DNA of 64,000 bases from Gracilaria gracilis (Eukaryota > Rhodophyta > Florideophyceae > Gracilariales > Gracilariaceae), in the NCBI GenBank assembly GCA_030374805.1, contig JARGSG010000004.1:372001-436000 (forward strand), written 5' to 3'. The notes under the pieces are model-generated. The model worked only from the letters and a program-made list of their open reading frames with translations. It had not been told where the DNA came from and ran no database searches. Made by a program: the position numbers and the translations under genes. Positions 40,044-51,200 of this stretch are shown one piece after another. Within the stretch, counting starts at the first letter, position 1. The number at the start of each line of letters is the position of its first letter.

Positions 40044-40994
40044 CTATATATCGGTTTGGGGGGTTTCCGACAAATTGGAGGCTTTCGGGGCTGACTCGGT
40101 AGCGGTGTCAGCGGGAACAGGACGGCTTTCCTTCGACTTCTGACGCTTTGCTTCGTCGGCCTTCAGGTCGTCGAGAACGCGCTTCCGTGAGATTTTTAAG
40201 AACTTTTGTGCTTCGGGACTACTATCAGCAGTCATCATGAACAGCGATATATCGTTTTGCCTCTTTATTTCGGAGGCTCGTTCGCGCTGCAGGCGTAATG
40301 CCTGGCGAGCAACGTTCAGCTTCTCTTCATAGTGCTTCTGTTTAATAAACTCCATTTTCGCCGCCTTTCTACCTTGTGGGCGTTCTGAGAACTCTGTCGA
40401 CGGGACATCTTTCTTCTCTATCTGATCAGGTGTGCCAGGTTTCGAGCATGTTTGCTGCCTAGAAGTGCTGCTGGGATCGGCTTCCGAAGAGGTTGAGGCA
40501 ATTTCCTCGTCGATGGAAAACTTAGGATGGTTGCGGAGAACTTCCCATGCTTCCTTAAACTTAAACGGCTCTCCTATATCATCCTTCGGACTCTTCATCT
40601 TGATTCCATTGAAGAGCGCTGTTGCCATGCGAAATTTGTCCTCTTCGTTGTATCCGGATGGATTTAAACGAATTACGCGCACAAAGCACCCAGAGAACAG
40701 AGCGCACTTTGTCGTTAAAAGCTTTGTACGGTTGCGAACAGATTCCGTAGAGCGTGAGGCACGATTGGCAGGTTTATAAAGCTCGTTATAGACTTTTGTG
40801 ATGGCGTCAAAGAATAATTTCTTCTTGCGGTCTGTTCCCAGTATCGAATCCTCCGATGTTTTAAAGTATGCTCGGGCGATGCCGACATCTTCCTGTGGAG
40901 TGAAGCTCGGGCCTCTGGTGGTAGGTTTTTTGGCTTCCATCTTGGGACAGCTCGTCAGGTCTTGGCAGTCATTGGGTGAGGAGAGTTGTTCCAT
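40044..40994 (-). CDS. Harbinger accessory Myb/SANT-like protein (ORF1)
   Basis: The intact ORF has 316 residues. The N-terminal half is a Myb/SANT-like DNA-binding domain (FTPQEDVGIARAYFKTSED followed by FDAITKVYNEL and the SVRNRTKLL helix). The C-terminal half has the NAM-associated block RPQGRKAAKMEFIKQKHYEE with charged helices after it and an acidic/Ser-rich tail. In Harbinger elements this protein binds the transposon ends and brings the transposase into the nucleus. It is convergent with the transposase, the usual arrangement. Unlike the transposase it is undamaged. Confidence 0.88.
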   Translation of the reverse strand: MEQLSSPNDCQDLTSCPKMEAKKPTTRGPSFTPQEDVGIARAYFKTSEDSILGTDRKKKLFFDAITKVYNELYKPANRASRSTESVRNRTKLLTTKCALFSGCFVRVIRLNPSGYNEEDKFRMATALFNGIKMKSPKDDIGEPFKFKEAWEVLRNHPKFSIDEEIASTSSEADPSSTSRQQTCSKPGTPDQIEKKDVPSTEFSERPQGRKAAKMEFIKQKHYEEKLNVARQALRLQRERASEIKRQNDISLFMMTADSSPEAQKFLKISRKRVLDDLKADEAKRQKSKESRPVPADTATESAPKASNLSETPQTDI

Positions 40995-41277
40995 GATGGA
41001 AGTGTATGCCTACGATATCTACTGGTATCTCCAAGAACCGGTGTTTCGGTTCTTTTGGCGGCAAAGTTGTCCTTCTGCAGCCATTGAGCACCACCCACGT
41101 GGATAGTGCGTTGCTCTCGCTCATTTGAACAGGTTCACAATTCCGGAGCAAATCGAGACAATTTGCTCCAGAAATCCGAATCTGTTCAAAAATTTGCTCC
41201 CAAATTTTTGCCGGTGAAGATTGGTGCGCCACCAAAATACTATTTTAATGTCAATATTCTTGCCGCTGGAGATGCTC

Positions 41278-41500
41278 TTAGAACAACTGTACAACTGTGC
41301 TCAACTTGTTACTTCCAAATCAACTTTAAAACGCTACTTCAAATCACTTTAAAAATTTAAAATCTTCAACAAAACCGTGTAAAATGTAAACAACAAACCA
41401 GTCCATGCTCTTAATATAACTTTTACTACAATTATGTCCCATCTGCCTAGTTGTAAAAAGTTTTTACTATATAGTGATGTACAATAAAGCTAAGTAGTAC
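41278..41500. repeat. Right part of the dispersed repeat, resuming after the Harbinger insertion
   Basis: From TTAGAACAACTGTACAACTG onward it aligns with 63390-63610 (for example CAGTCCATGCTCTTAATATAA against CAGTCAATGGTCGTAATATGA). Similarity fades near 41500. This copy has more stops than the one at the right end of the window. Confidence 0.8.
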
Positions 41501-42322
41501 CTTCATGGAAAGAGCAATGTGGTGCATAGTGTCATGTGGTGCATTTTTAGATTTCAAGAAGAACGACTGCGTCAGAACGCTTCAGCTGCCCAATGTAGCT
41601 GAATTCGGTGACGGTAACGAAGAGCACATCAGCAGAGTAGCGCAAGCGCGTGATGCAAAGCTGCAAAGTAGCACTTGCCACCCGTGTGCTTATACGCGTC
41701 GGGCACCATTACCGCCATGAACTGTGCGCCCAGCCATGCCGTTGGGCAGTGCAGCAACGAAGCGTCATCTTACTCGCGCGTCGGCGCCCACAAGCAAATC
41801 TGCCACGCTTGTGTCCCAGAAGGACAGCAACATGGAGTGTAGCGGCCTGCGACACGCAGCTGCGTACAAGCGCAGCAGCAGTCAAATGATGAGCCGCTGC
41901 AGTTTCTCCTTGGACGACTTGTTCTTGCTGCTGGTCGCCAGCGAACAATGTAATTACGATTGACGGTCCTGAGGAACACAAAACAATTCAATATAAGGTA
42001 GGAGGCTTCTTTCCTCTCACATTCTGTAAACATGGTTCGTTTATGTCGGACTTAATGACAGAGCTACTCTTTTCTCCATACTTCGTTGATATCACCTAGT
42101 CTTGTAGGTCTTTAAAGTTTCCTTACCCTGACAGTCGCACCACTACACTGCCGACAGCACCGAAGTAAAGCAGATGGTCACTCCATCTAGCGGCGGCAAT
42201 CGCTGTAGCACAAACGGCGAGAGCGGCAAGCAGAAAACACCCGTCTTCACCGCAGAAAAGCAATTACCCTCCTTGAAAACGGCAAGCCATACCGAGCCGT
42301 CGCGCGTGCCACAGGACTTTCC
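41501..42322. other. Region before the pogo-like gene, nothing clear
   Basis: No independent gene is recognised. It probably holds the 5' end of the pogo-like element. I could not identify its terminal inverted repeat. Confidence 0.35.
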
Positions 42323-43776
42323 ATGGGAACTATTGGACGACTCAAATCCAATACCTTGCAGGCAGCCAGAGAAGACCTACCATACGATGACTTCGAGTTT
42401 GATATTAAGCGAGGGCGCAAACCAGTGCTCAGTTATAACGAAGAAAGAATGATCGTCGCACGTCTTAAGGAGTGCTCCAATCACGGGTTTGCAGTTTCAG
42501 CGGAAACTTTGAAGTCCAGTGCAGCCCAGATTGCTGATGACGGAAGGGCTGGATTTGTGGACGGTTACCCGAGCGATGATTGGGTGCGAAGTTTTCGAGC
42601 GAGACACAGGGATGTAACCTTTCGCAAAATGGAGGCCCGTGAGGGTGCAAAGCTGGCAGCAGGAAATTCAGAGCACGCAGAATCACTCGTCAGGACTTTG
42701 CGGTTATGCGAGAAAGAAAACCCAGGAATTCTGTCAGATCCGAGAACAGTCTGGAATATGGACGATGCACAGGTCATCATAAATGTCGCAGAGACAGAGA
42801 AAGGCTTCGTTTCCTCTGACACGCATCACAGTGGCGCAAAGCTTACCTGTGACAACCAGGGGAGGCATTTGACTGCTGTTGTTATTGCTTCTGCGGCTGG
42901 GGATGTGCTACCTCCCTTCTTCATTTTCGCTGGTCATAATAATATGAAGAGGTGGTATAATCCTCTGTCGGCAGAGGTGTTCAAAGACGAACCCGACGTA
43001 CCACACTGGTTGTCTATGGAAGGGTGGTTTCCAGAGAACTCGTTTGTGACATGCAGCGAGAATGGCTCAATGACAAAGGAACTTATTCCATTTGTTATTG
43101 AGCATATTAAGACGCATGCTCCCCAATACACAGGAGGGAAGAAGATGTTGCTTCTTCTGGATGGCCATAAGTCCCGCAATGGGCACGAGTGGCTCTCTCG
43201 AGCTAAGGCAGCGAATGTGGAAGTAATCCAGAGCCCAGCAAACACTTCCCATTTCTTGCAAGCGTGCGATCAGTCAATTAACAAACTATTTAAGGCGTGC
43301 TTACGCAAGACGTACAACGTCTTAAGCAGAACCTCGTTTCTTGACTTTGGAGATATGGGAGTTAAGTTAAAGCTCGGTGTGGCAGGGTTCAAAGCACTCA
43401 CAAGGCCTGTGGTGCAGCGGGCCTTCATGACTGTGGGACTATGGCCGATGGACTTTAGGTTTCTTACATGGGCGGAGGAGAAATGGACCGGCGTAAAGCA
43501 ATTGGAAACAGGCAAGGAGCGTCGCTCCTACCGTGTTAGACTTCGGCAACAGTGGAAGGCCATGAGGAAAATTTTCTTTCAACCGGGAGAGATATCATTC
43601 AGAATTGACGCCCTCGAAGAGATCATCGCGAACAGCGACAGGCGTGTCAAATTCATACTCGAGAGGATTACGCCTACGCACAAGAAGATTTGGAAGAATG
43701 AAGAAGGCTTCTTCGACAGAACGACTTTGTCGCGGGCCGCACCAGCAGTGTACCTGACGCACAAACAGTTAATTCA
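42323..43776 (+). pseudogene. Pogo/Tigger-like (DDE_1) transposase, 5' part, interrupted by the Ty3 element
   Basis: About 484 residues are encoded before the insertion. A CENP-B-like helix-turn-helix part is at residues 30-110 (EERMIVARLKECSNHGFAVS, then SDDWVRSFRARH). The DDE_1 core has its first Asp in TVWNMDDAQV, its second in MLLLLDGHKSRNG, and the third in SHFLQACDQSINKLFK. The frame meets the LTR at the target duplication ATTCA (43772-43776). Beyond it, ORF predictors read 22 residues of LTR by chance. The remainder of the gene resumes at 55336 in the same frame. Before the insertion the transposase would have had about 736 residues. Confidence 0.92.
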
Positions 43777-44284
43777 TGTCGTACAAATACCGATAAGGTG
43801 TGGGGTCCGCCTGGTAGAGGGAGCGCGCGAGGGCTCAACCTAAAGGGGAAAAACACACAACCAATATGGTAGTAGGGCACCTGAAACCCGCAGGGGCAAA
43901 CGGCGGGGCAACTAGTCTAGACCGTGTAGGTGTACGGTAGTAGACGTCGACGCGCGGTAGAACCTGAATAGTAATAGAGTAGCAAGTGACCAAGATGGTA
44001 TAGTTACTGCCCTAGTGGTGCCTGACTTTACAATAACCGAGGGGGAAGGCGAGGTGCACCACAATATATACAAGGTGCACCGAGGCCGATCTCCCACGCG
44101 GGCATGACGTCATCGGCTGTGCCCATGACCTACTGTCATGGGCCAGCAATGCTAAACTATCCTAGACTATAAATTAGAAATTATAAATTATAAAATACAG
44201 AATACCAATTGGGTACAGTGCAGCCGGCAAGGCGCACCAGTACACCCACGTGGCACCAACCCATAGAGGTCTCATTGTACTACA
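43777..44284 (-). repeat. 3' LTR of the Ty3 element (508 bp)
   Basis: On the minus strand it begins TGTAGTACAATGAG and ends GTACGACA, the usual TG...CA ends. It differs from the 5' LTR by about ten substitutions and a 7-bp AAATTAT length difference. At least six ACC-N-GGT motifs lie inside it (43789, 43860, 43921, 43989, 44204, 44259). Confidence 0.97.
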
Positions 44285-44299
44285 GACCCCCTTCCTACC
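44285..44299 (-). promoter_or_regulatory. Polypurine tract of the Ty3 element
   Basis: On the minus strand GTAGGAAGGGGGTC directly abuts the 3' LTR. Its position fixes the element polarity, since plus-strand DNA synthesis starts from such a tract. Confidence 0.85.
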
Positions 44300-44343
44300 C
44301 TGAGCCACGCCCTCGTGGCTCCTAGATCCTTTCACCAAGTTGG

Positions 44344-45984
44344 TTGCATCGTCGTACCAATTTGGTCCCTGTCGCAGCCTTCGTGCCATCTCGCGCCGTG
44401 CGTCGCATCGGCTCTGCGTCGCCGAGCGTACTCCGTTCACCACCTTGGTCATCACCGATTGCGGCTTATTCGTTCCCATTTGTGGTATGGGCGCGACGCG
44501 CGCCCATTGCATACCTCCAAGGTTCTGCCTTTTGGGCTGCACGGCTTAGACCCATTTACCGTGTCGGTATACCCAGTGGGGGGGGGCGGGTTGCGCCTTC
44601 GGGCTCGTGTGAGCACTGTACCGTGAAGGGTTTTGGCGCCCACTTGGTTGCGGCGTGTCTCTCTGTCCCTTCGAGGTTCGACTACCAACCCTTCGAGGCA
44701 CTGCCGCTGACTCCATCGAGGTTGTTTCACCGTTATCCCTTCTGGTTGCCTTCGCACCCCTTTGCGGTTTGTCTACGCGGGCTCGCGCCATCTTGGCTTT
44801 TCGTCCGACCGACAAGGTTGAATCCGTTTATGGTGACCCCCGATCCTTATCTGAACCACATGGGTAGCCCTGGTACCAGCGTGCGGGCTCGCACCCGTAG
44901 CGGTACACGGCGATTGTCGGTTCGCCATGTTGGTCAATCGGACGCGGTAACCTCAAGGGACGGCGCGCCATCGGCGACCAATGCCGATACCTTAATGGTT
45001 GAACCAGCATGGGGCCCCGAACGGGTGGAGGTTTTGAGCATCAGCTCTAGTGACTCACCCATTGTGGATAAAAAGCCGATTCGCTTCACCCCTGCGGTCG
45101 AATGCTCGCCGTCGCAACCACTCCCTCACGGTACTGATCACACCATGTCGGGTGCCGGTCCTTCGCGCGGCCGCGGAAGCGGCATTGCCAAGTCTGGTTC
45201 TCGGGGTGCTGCTTTGTACCATTCCCGCATCCAAACTGGTTTCCGGAGCCAGCCGGTTCAGTCTTTTTCAAATCAACCTCAAGGGATTCACGAAGGGATC
45301 CGGGACCCGTATGGTCCGGAGCCCTAGATTCCTCGTGGTATTTCCTATTATGGTTTGGAGACGTTCACCACGGCCGACTGGAACGTTTCCCAACGTGGTA
45401 CCTTCGGGGTCGATCCAAGAATGGTGTCGCAAGTGACGCTGTACCGTCGGAACTGGCCAGTGGCGCCGGGGAACACATCGCTTCCCGGCGTCTTGCGCCG
45501 TCCGACTTTGGATACCTACTTGGGTTTGTTTCGTTGGGATTGCGGGCGTCTCCGCTCCGTCCCCCAAACGCTCCACCGTCGGGATAAGGAATCTCAACCT
45601 CGTCAGGGTCGGGTGGAGTGCTATGATAGCCGCCAGCGACACACACCAATGAGGTATTTCATTCCCCCGCTTTATCCCAGCGATCTGCCGTATGTTCGTA
45701 TTGAACCGGAGCTCCATTATTACCGACGTCTGGTTGTGAAGATCTGTCAGTACGACTCCCTTCCGCAGTAGTACCTTCCGGCTTCTCCACATTTGGTTTG
45801 CTTCGATAGGCCTTACAATACCATCCATTGGGCTAACCGTCGTAGGTGGGGGGTGGATGCTGCCACCGAGGCTCGCATTCGCACCTGGTCAAGCTTCAAC
45901 CGCGTCATGCATGCGTTCCATAATGTGGAGTTCTTCTCACAACCTAATAAGGGAAGAACCTCTTGGTATGTGGCCCCGACCTGA
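44344..45984 (+). other. Antisense coding-like frame, first part, with two in-frame TAG stops
   Basis: One frame stays protein-like for about 1.6 kb opposite to gag-pol. It is interrupted only by TAG at 45325 and TAG at 45769 and has an ATG at 44830. Protein-like segments include SFSNQPQGIHEGIRD, ETFTTADWNVSQRGTFGVDP, RYFIPPLYPSDLPYVRIEPE and RIRTWSSFNRVMHAFHNVEF. No family is recognised. Near 45985 the coding character passes to the next frame. It could be a decaying accessory gene, or chance openness opposite untranslated sequence, though the aromatic-rich composition argues against chance. Confidence 0.45.
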
Positions 45985-47245
45985 ATGGTGGAATGCCTAT
46001 GAGGTTCCTATGTCGCTTAGCGTCCCAACCCCCCCGGTATTGGCTTCCTTCGGGAGCTACATCACCCGTAACCACGATCGGTATTACCTCATTTGGTCGA
46101 TTGCCCTCGCGGAATGGGCCGTATTGGTGTCCATCTTGGCTCTGCAGGCTGCCCGTGACGGTATTTACTGGGATTGTCGTTCTCGAGAAGCTGAGATTTA
46201 CCGTGACGGTGTGCAACCTCCTGGTCGTATGTTCTTCATTCCCCCGAGGGTCATTCGCGACATTCGCCTATTTGGACTCGGAACCATTGTGGCAGGTACG
46301 AACTACTCCTTTGAGCAGCTGGAATCGTTGCTTACCCAAGTGGAGAGTTTCCCGTGGGGAGCCAAGCAGGGGTGGGATGTTTTCGATCCGGTGTCCTGGA
46401 AGGTTGTATCCCGCGCGGAGCAGCGCTATCCCGGGGCTCCGACCGATCAGGGACCTCCAGGGAGTCCCGAGCCATTCCCAACCGTGGTGGAATCGCCAGC
46501 AGCTACCCCTGTAATCACTTTAGCGCCTACTCCCGCTCCGGAGGGACGCAATACGCCTGCCCATACTGGTGTGACTCCTCTTCTCCCAAGTACCACAAGG
46601 GTTGATGGGCCTCCGCGGGCTATCCTCGGGGGTGTCATGGCTGCGGCTGCGGCGCCTGTCCCCTCTCAGGTGGACTCCCAGGCCATTTCAGGTTTAATGG
46701 CTCGGGTCCGCCAAGCCTGTGTGGTGAACTTCCAGCGGGCAGGTCCTACCTCTGTGTTCGAAGCTCTTACCCTTCTGGAAAGCATCCTGCCTCGTCATGC
46801 ACAGTACATGCGATCCTTTTCCCAAATTGGTGAGTTCCGGAACCGGTTCCATTTCGAGCTCTACCAGATGGCTACCAACCAGGTGGCAGTCCTAGCGACG
46901 GCCATGGGCCCGACGCCTACAAACCCTTTGGAGAATCCCCTATTTGGTGCTAGCCTGAACCCCGGCCTTCTAACCGCTCCGCAGGCTCCTCTCCACATCG
47001 AATCGTCGGCACCTCCGTCGGTTGCGCAGGCGAGCGCGCCACCTCCGATGGGTGCCGACGTGATGCCAGGCGTCAGCGTGCCTACTAGTACCCCCGTGGG
47101 TCATGGTAGCGCGCCTAGCCAGGCTCCAAGCCAGGCTCATCTCCTCCAGCCTTGGCCGGGAGCCCATCAGAACACCACTCCGTGTCGGGGATTCTCAGCT
47201 GGAGGCTCCTCGGGGCCTCACTTTGCCACTCACCCATCAGGTTGA
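45857..47245 (+). CDS. Antisense accessory ORF of the Ty3 element, second part (462 residues)
   Basis: This open frame continues the antisense coding-like region from about residue 44 onward (WWNAYEVPMSLSVPTPPVL; the first in-frame ATG there is near 46011). It has a folded-looking half (RYYLIWSIALAEWAVLVSIL, RMFFIPPRVIRDIRLFGLG, YSFEQLESLLTQVESF), then a Pro/Ala/Ser/Thr-rich linker, a helical block (LMARVRQACVVNFQRAG, RNRFHFELYQMATNQVAVLA) and a Pro/Ser-rich tail. I recognise no domain. A hydrophobic stretch could be a membrane segment. Other LTR elements carry antisense or extra ORFs near the 3' LTR, but I cannot link this one to them. Expression is not shown. Confidence 0.5.
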   Translation: MLPPRLAFAPGQASTASCMRSIMWSSSHNLIREEPLGMWPRPEWWNAYEVPMSLSVPTPPVLASFGSYITRNHDRYYLIWSIALAEWAVLVSILALQAARDGIYWDCRSREAEIYRDGVQPPGRMFFIPPRVIRDIRLFGLGTIVAGTNYSFEQLESLLTQVESFPWGAKQGWDVFDPVSWKVVSRAEQRYPGAPTDQGPPGSPEPFPTVVESPAATPVITLAPTPAPEGRNTPAHTGVTPLLPSTTRVDGPPRAILGGVMAAAAAPVPSQVDSQAISGLMARVRQACVVNFQRAGPTSVFEALTLLESILPRHAQYMRSFSQIGEFRNRFHFELYQMATNQVAVLATAMGPTPTNPLENPLFGASLNPGLLTAPQAPLHIESSAPPSVAQASAPPPMGADVMPGVSVPTSTPVGHGSAPSQAPSQAHLLQPWPGAHQNTTPCRGFSAGGSSGPHFATHPSG

Positions 47246-48245
47246 TTGTCGTATCCACTTGGGACTGTGCTTGAGCCACGTTGCTCCTTCATCCCTATTG
47301 GTGTTACTCTTCAAGTAAACTTACATGTTATGCGTTTCCATGGTAGGTTCCAGTTTCCTTTGAGGTGCGGTGCGTAGCAAGGGAGGAAGCTCGAAAACAG
47401 CTCCCCCTTCCTTAGCTTTGCGCATCACCAATTAGGTTTTGAAACTCTCCTCCCCTCTCCTTAGACCAGTGTACTACGATGGGTGACGGTTAATTCCGTG
47501 TAGGTAAGTTCCAGGAGGTGACTTAGCTCCATTCTGAGCCATTTTGGTGCTCGTAGTATGGTTCACCACGTTGGTACTTCGATGCGCCTTCGTACGGCGC
47601 AGCGAGCGGTTTCGCCTTCCCATAAGGTCAAATGTTGTGCCACGCACTTGCGCGCGGTGGCCAGCAATGTACCTGGATTGGTCTGCATGGCCTCTCACCA
47701 CGCATGGGCGCACGTGCGGTGTTTCACCCTGGAGGTTACTTGCAAGGCGATTCAAAATATTTGACCGGAAAATTACCCCTCCATATGGTAGTGAAAACGC
47801 AGAAAACCCTTTTGGTCTGTATCTCGAGAACCAAGGGGTTTCGGAGGCTGGGAATGGCCGATTCGGGAGCGCGGCACGGTCAAAATACTTAGATTTTTTG
47901 ACCATGCCGTTGCTCGCTCCCTACACACAATAGTGTAAACCGAATCGGTCACTCCGCACGGCGCGCCACGAGCAGCGCGCGTATGCCTCGTCAAATAAAA
48001 AGATACAATTTTTTGAATGTTTCCACCGTGCGGGTTCGCGCGCGTGCCGCGCACGTGCATGGCGCGTGTGCAACGGCGCGCGTACAACGGTGCGTCCGTC
48101 TTTAGCGCTACCGCTCCTTGGACGTACCCTTATGGAATGCTTCCTTCTGGTTGTACCTTCCCGGTGAGCGTCCGAACCGACTTTGGTACTTCTCATTACA
48201 ATGTGCTTTTCTCCCTTCCTTAGGGGACTGCATTACCTCTAAGGT
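47246..48245. other. Ty3 element region between antisense ORF and pol end, no gene seen
   Basis: No convincing frame is open on either strand. The ACC-N-GGT motif continues here (for example ACCACGTTGGT near 47567). Confidence 0.5.
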
Positions 48246-51200
48246 TTACCAATCATTCGGCATGTCCTCTCCTTTGCGGTTCCAGTAGCTTACCCTGAAA
48301 TGGTGTGGTATGGCTGAGGGCTGCTCAGCAGTGTCACCATCGGCGCCCCAGCCATACCAACGTACTGTGTACTTCAGACCTTCTTGGGTACGGCGGTGAC
48401 CTACAAGGCGTTCCACTGGGAACTCATTAGAGACCTGCGATGGTATCCTTTCACCACTTTGGTTTAGATGAGCATCGGTACCACTAGGAGTAGGTGTTTT
48501 CTCTGAAGGAGCAACCGTAATCCCCGCAGGTGGTACGTAGTCTGGTTCGTCACCCTGTGCGTCATCATTAACCTCGATGGGTGTCCCGTCTTCCCGGGGC
48601 AGAGTCCTCAGGGCAGCCGCTTGTGGGTCACGCGCGGATTCTCCGCGTTCTTTCCTGGACTGAACCGTCTTAGGTGCAACCGTGATTCGGTCAATAGAGA
48701 TTGTATTCTCTACACCATCTTGGTTCACCGTTACCGTGTGGTCGGTCGACCGAACTACCTTGAAAGGTCCCGATGATTTCGGAAGAAGCTTAAAATTGAT
48801 ATCTCTATCAATAGCTTCATCATTAGCTTCATCACCCGGTCGTGATTTAGCTCCTTTCGGGGGGTGGTCAATAAAAACATATTGACCCGGCGTAGCCGTT
48901 ACCACTTGGGTTACCTTTCGGTCGTAGTCCTCCTTGTACCGCTTCTGGAATGCTGTGAGCTTGCTCTCAGCATACTTGAGAGCACGTCTTAACCTCAAAA
49001 GGGTATTCCGTTTGACCTGTGACGGTGTGAGCGCTCCGGCGGCTTCTTGTCCTAATGGGTCTCCTTCAACAACAATACCTGGTGGGTGTCTTGACAGTAT
49101 TAGATCGAACGGCGTAGTTTGCGTCGCTCGATGAACCTGAAGGTTATATGCATATGTCAAGGGCTGCACGAGCTCGTCCCAACCAGTTTGGTGTTCTTCC
49201 GTATAATGTGGCAGCCTAGATACCAGTATTCGGTTAAAGCGCTCCACTTGCCCATTCGTTTGCGGATGGTAGGCAGTAGTGAAGTAGTGCTTAAAACCCA
49301 AGAAGTTACAAACAGCTTCAAAGAACTTCGAAGCTAAGTTCGAACCATTGTCGGTAAGTAAATAAAGCGGTTCACCATACGGGTAGATCCAATTGTTCAA
49401 GAACGCCACCGCGAGGGTCGTCGATTTCCTGTCCTTTAAGGGTATCGCTCGCGTGAGCTTCGAGAACCTGTCGGTGATTACGATGATGTACTGATATCTC
49501 CTTGTGGTTTTTGGTAATGGACCCAGAAGGTCTATTGCGACGAACTCGAGAGGACCCGCTGCAGGGAATAACTTCAAGTATTTCCTGTGCTTTCGGAGAC
49601 CTCCACGGGTACGTACGCAAGATTCACATTGACCTACAAAGGTATATACATCATTAGCCATATGAGGCCAGTAGTACCCTTGCCTCAAGGTGTAGTACAT
49701 TCTCGTACCTCCAGGGTGTCCTGATAGCCTTGGGTAGTGGGCCAGGTACAGCACCCGAGGGCGCAGTACCTTGGGCACCACCTTCTGAAGGGAACCATCA
49801 ATAGGAGCTCGCCTCACCAGGAAACCATTTCGGTCGACGTCAAAGTTCGAGTCTTTCATACCTACTTGGTCCATGAGAGAGCGGCAATAAACATCGTTTG
49901 CTTGCTCTCTCAGGAATTCCTCGCGGGTAATTGGCGTGACGTCTGTTTCCTCGAAGGCGAGTATTTCCCGAGCGATGGCATCACTAAACCACGTATCCCC
50001 TTCGGGTAGAGTCCAGTAACCTTCTAAGGTATCACCGTCAGGGTTGGTAGAGATGGTAAAGCATGGGATATCATCCTCTACCGGCTCGGTGTCCAAACCA
50101 TCTGTGGTAATGCGAGACATCGCGTCTGCGACATTGTGCTTGGTACCTGGACGGTACTGTACGTCATACTCGAACTCTGAAAGTCGTAACCGCCATCGGG
50201 CAAGTCTGCCTGATGCGTCGGCCAGACCCAGTATCCACCGTAGGGCATCATGGTCGGTTCGAAGCGTGAACCTTTCACCATATAGGTAGGGACGGAGCAT
50301 CAACATGCTCCAGACCACTGCCAGACATTCCTTTTCGGTTGTTGTGTAGTTCTTTTCTGCAGCGTGCAAAGCACGGCTCCAGTACCCTATAGGTAGTTTG
50401 TCGCCGTTTTCTTGCTCCTGCATAAGACAACAACCAATTTGGGCGTCCGAGGCGTCAGTATCCAACGTGTATCGTAAACCAGCTATGGGTAATGCCAAGA
50501 TGGGAGGTGTCAAGAGCGCATGTTTCAGCGCCTCGAACGCATCCATTTCCTCATTGGTAAGACATTCAAACCTTGTAGGTTGACCTTTCAGCAGCTTTTT
50601 GTTGAGGGGAGCCGCTATCTTGGCAAATCCCTTGATAAACCGGCGGTACACATTGCACAAACCTATAAAGGATCGGATTTCCATCTGGGACGTGGGTGGC
50701 TTCGGCTTCTGCACGGCCCAGATATTCCGCGGCGTCACTTCTAACCTCCCAGGGCTGATGATATGACCAAGGTATTCTACCTCTTTGGTGAAGAATTCGC
50801 ACTTGCGGAGCTTCAACGTTACTCCAGATTCCCTCAAAAGGTTCAAAACTTCCCTAACATGGTGGAAATGTTCCTCTACCGTTCTGGAATATATGATTAC
50901 ATCGTCGATGTATACCAGAGCGGTTCTCCACTTCACCTTCGAAAGGATTATATCTAACGCCCTCTGAAAGGTAGCCGGGGCATTCCGCAACCCAAAGGGC
51001 ATACGCGTAAAGCGGAATAACCCAGCGTGGCAAGTAAACGTAGTTTTGTCCTTGTCTTCTTCCCTCATAGGTACCTGCCAGTAACCACAATTGGCATCGA
51101 GCGTAGTAAAGATCTTGGCGTTGCCCAAAGAATCTATACACTCGTCCATTTTAGGTATTGGGTACGAATCCCTAATGGTCATATTATTCAGTCTTCTGTA

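Larger units (their letters stand above)
38382..41277. mobile_element. PIF/Harbinger DNA transposon, 2.9 kb, with TIRs and TTA target duplication
   Basis: Perfect 11-bp terminal inverted repeats GAGCATCTCCA at 38382-38392 and 41267-41277 are flanked by TTA on both sides (38379-38381, 41278-41280), the 3-bp target of this superfamily. Inside are the two expected genes in convergent orientation: a DDE transposase (+) and a Myb/SANT-like accessory protein (-). The empty site can be read in the related repeat copy at about 63387-63397 (GTTATTGGAACAACTG), which independently confirms the boundaries. The transposase is frameshifted, so this copy is probably not autonomous. Confidence 0.95.

Noticed and set aside
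43777-43843. Last 22 residues of the 506-residue pogo ORF (VVQIPIRCGVRLVEG...)
   Set aside because: They are LTR sequence read through by chance; the true continuation is at 55336.
45268-45828. 186-residue minus-strand ORF within the Ty3 accessory region
   Set aside because: Mirror of the antisense coding-like frame; no Ty3 domain and poor composition.
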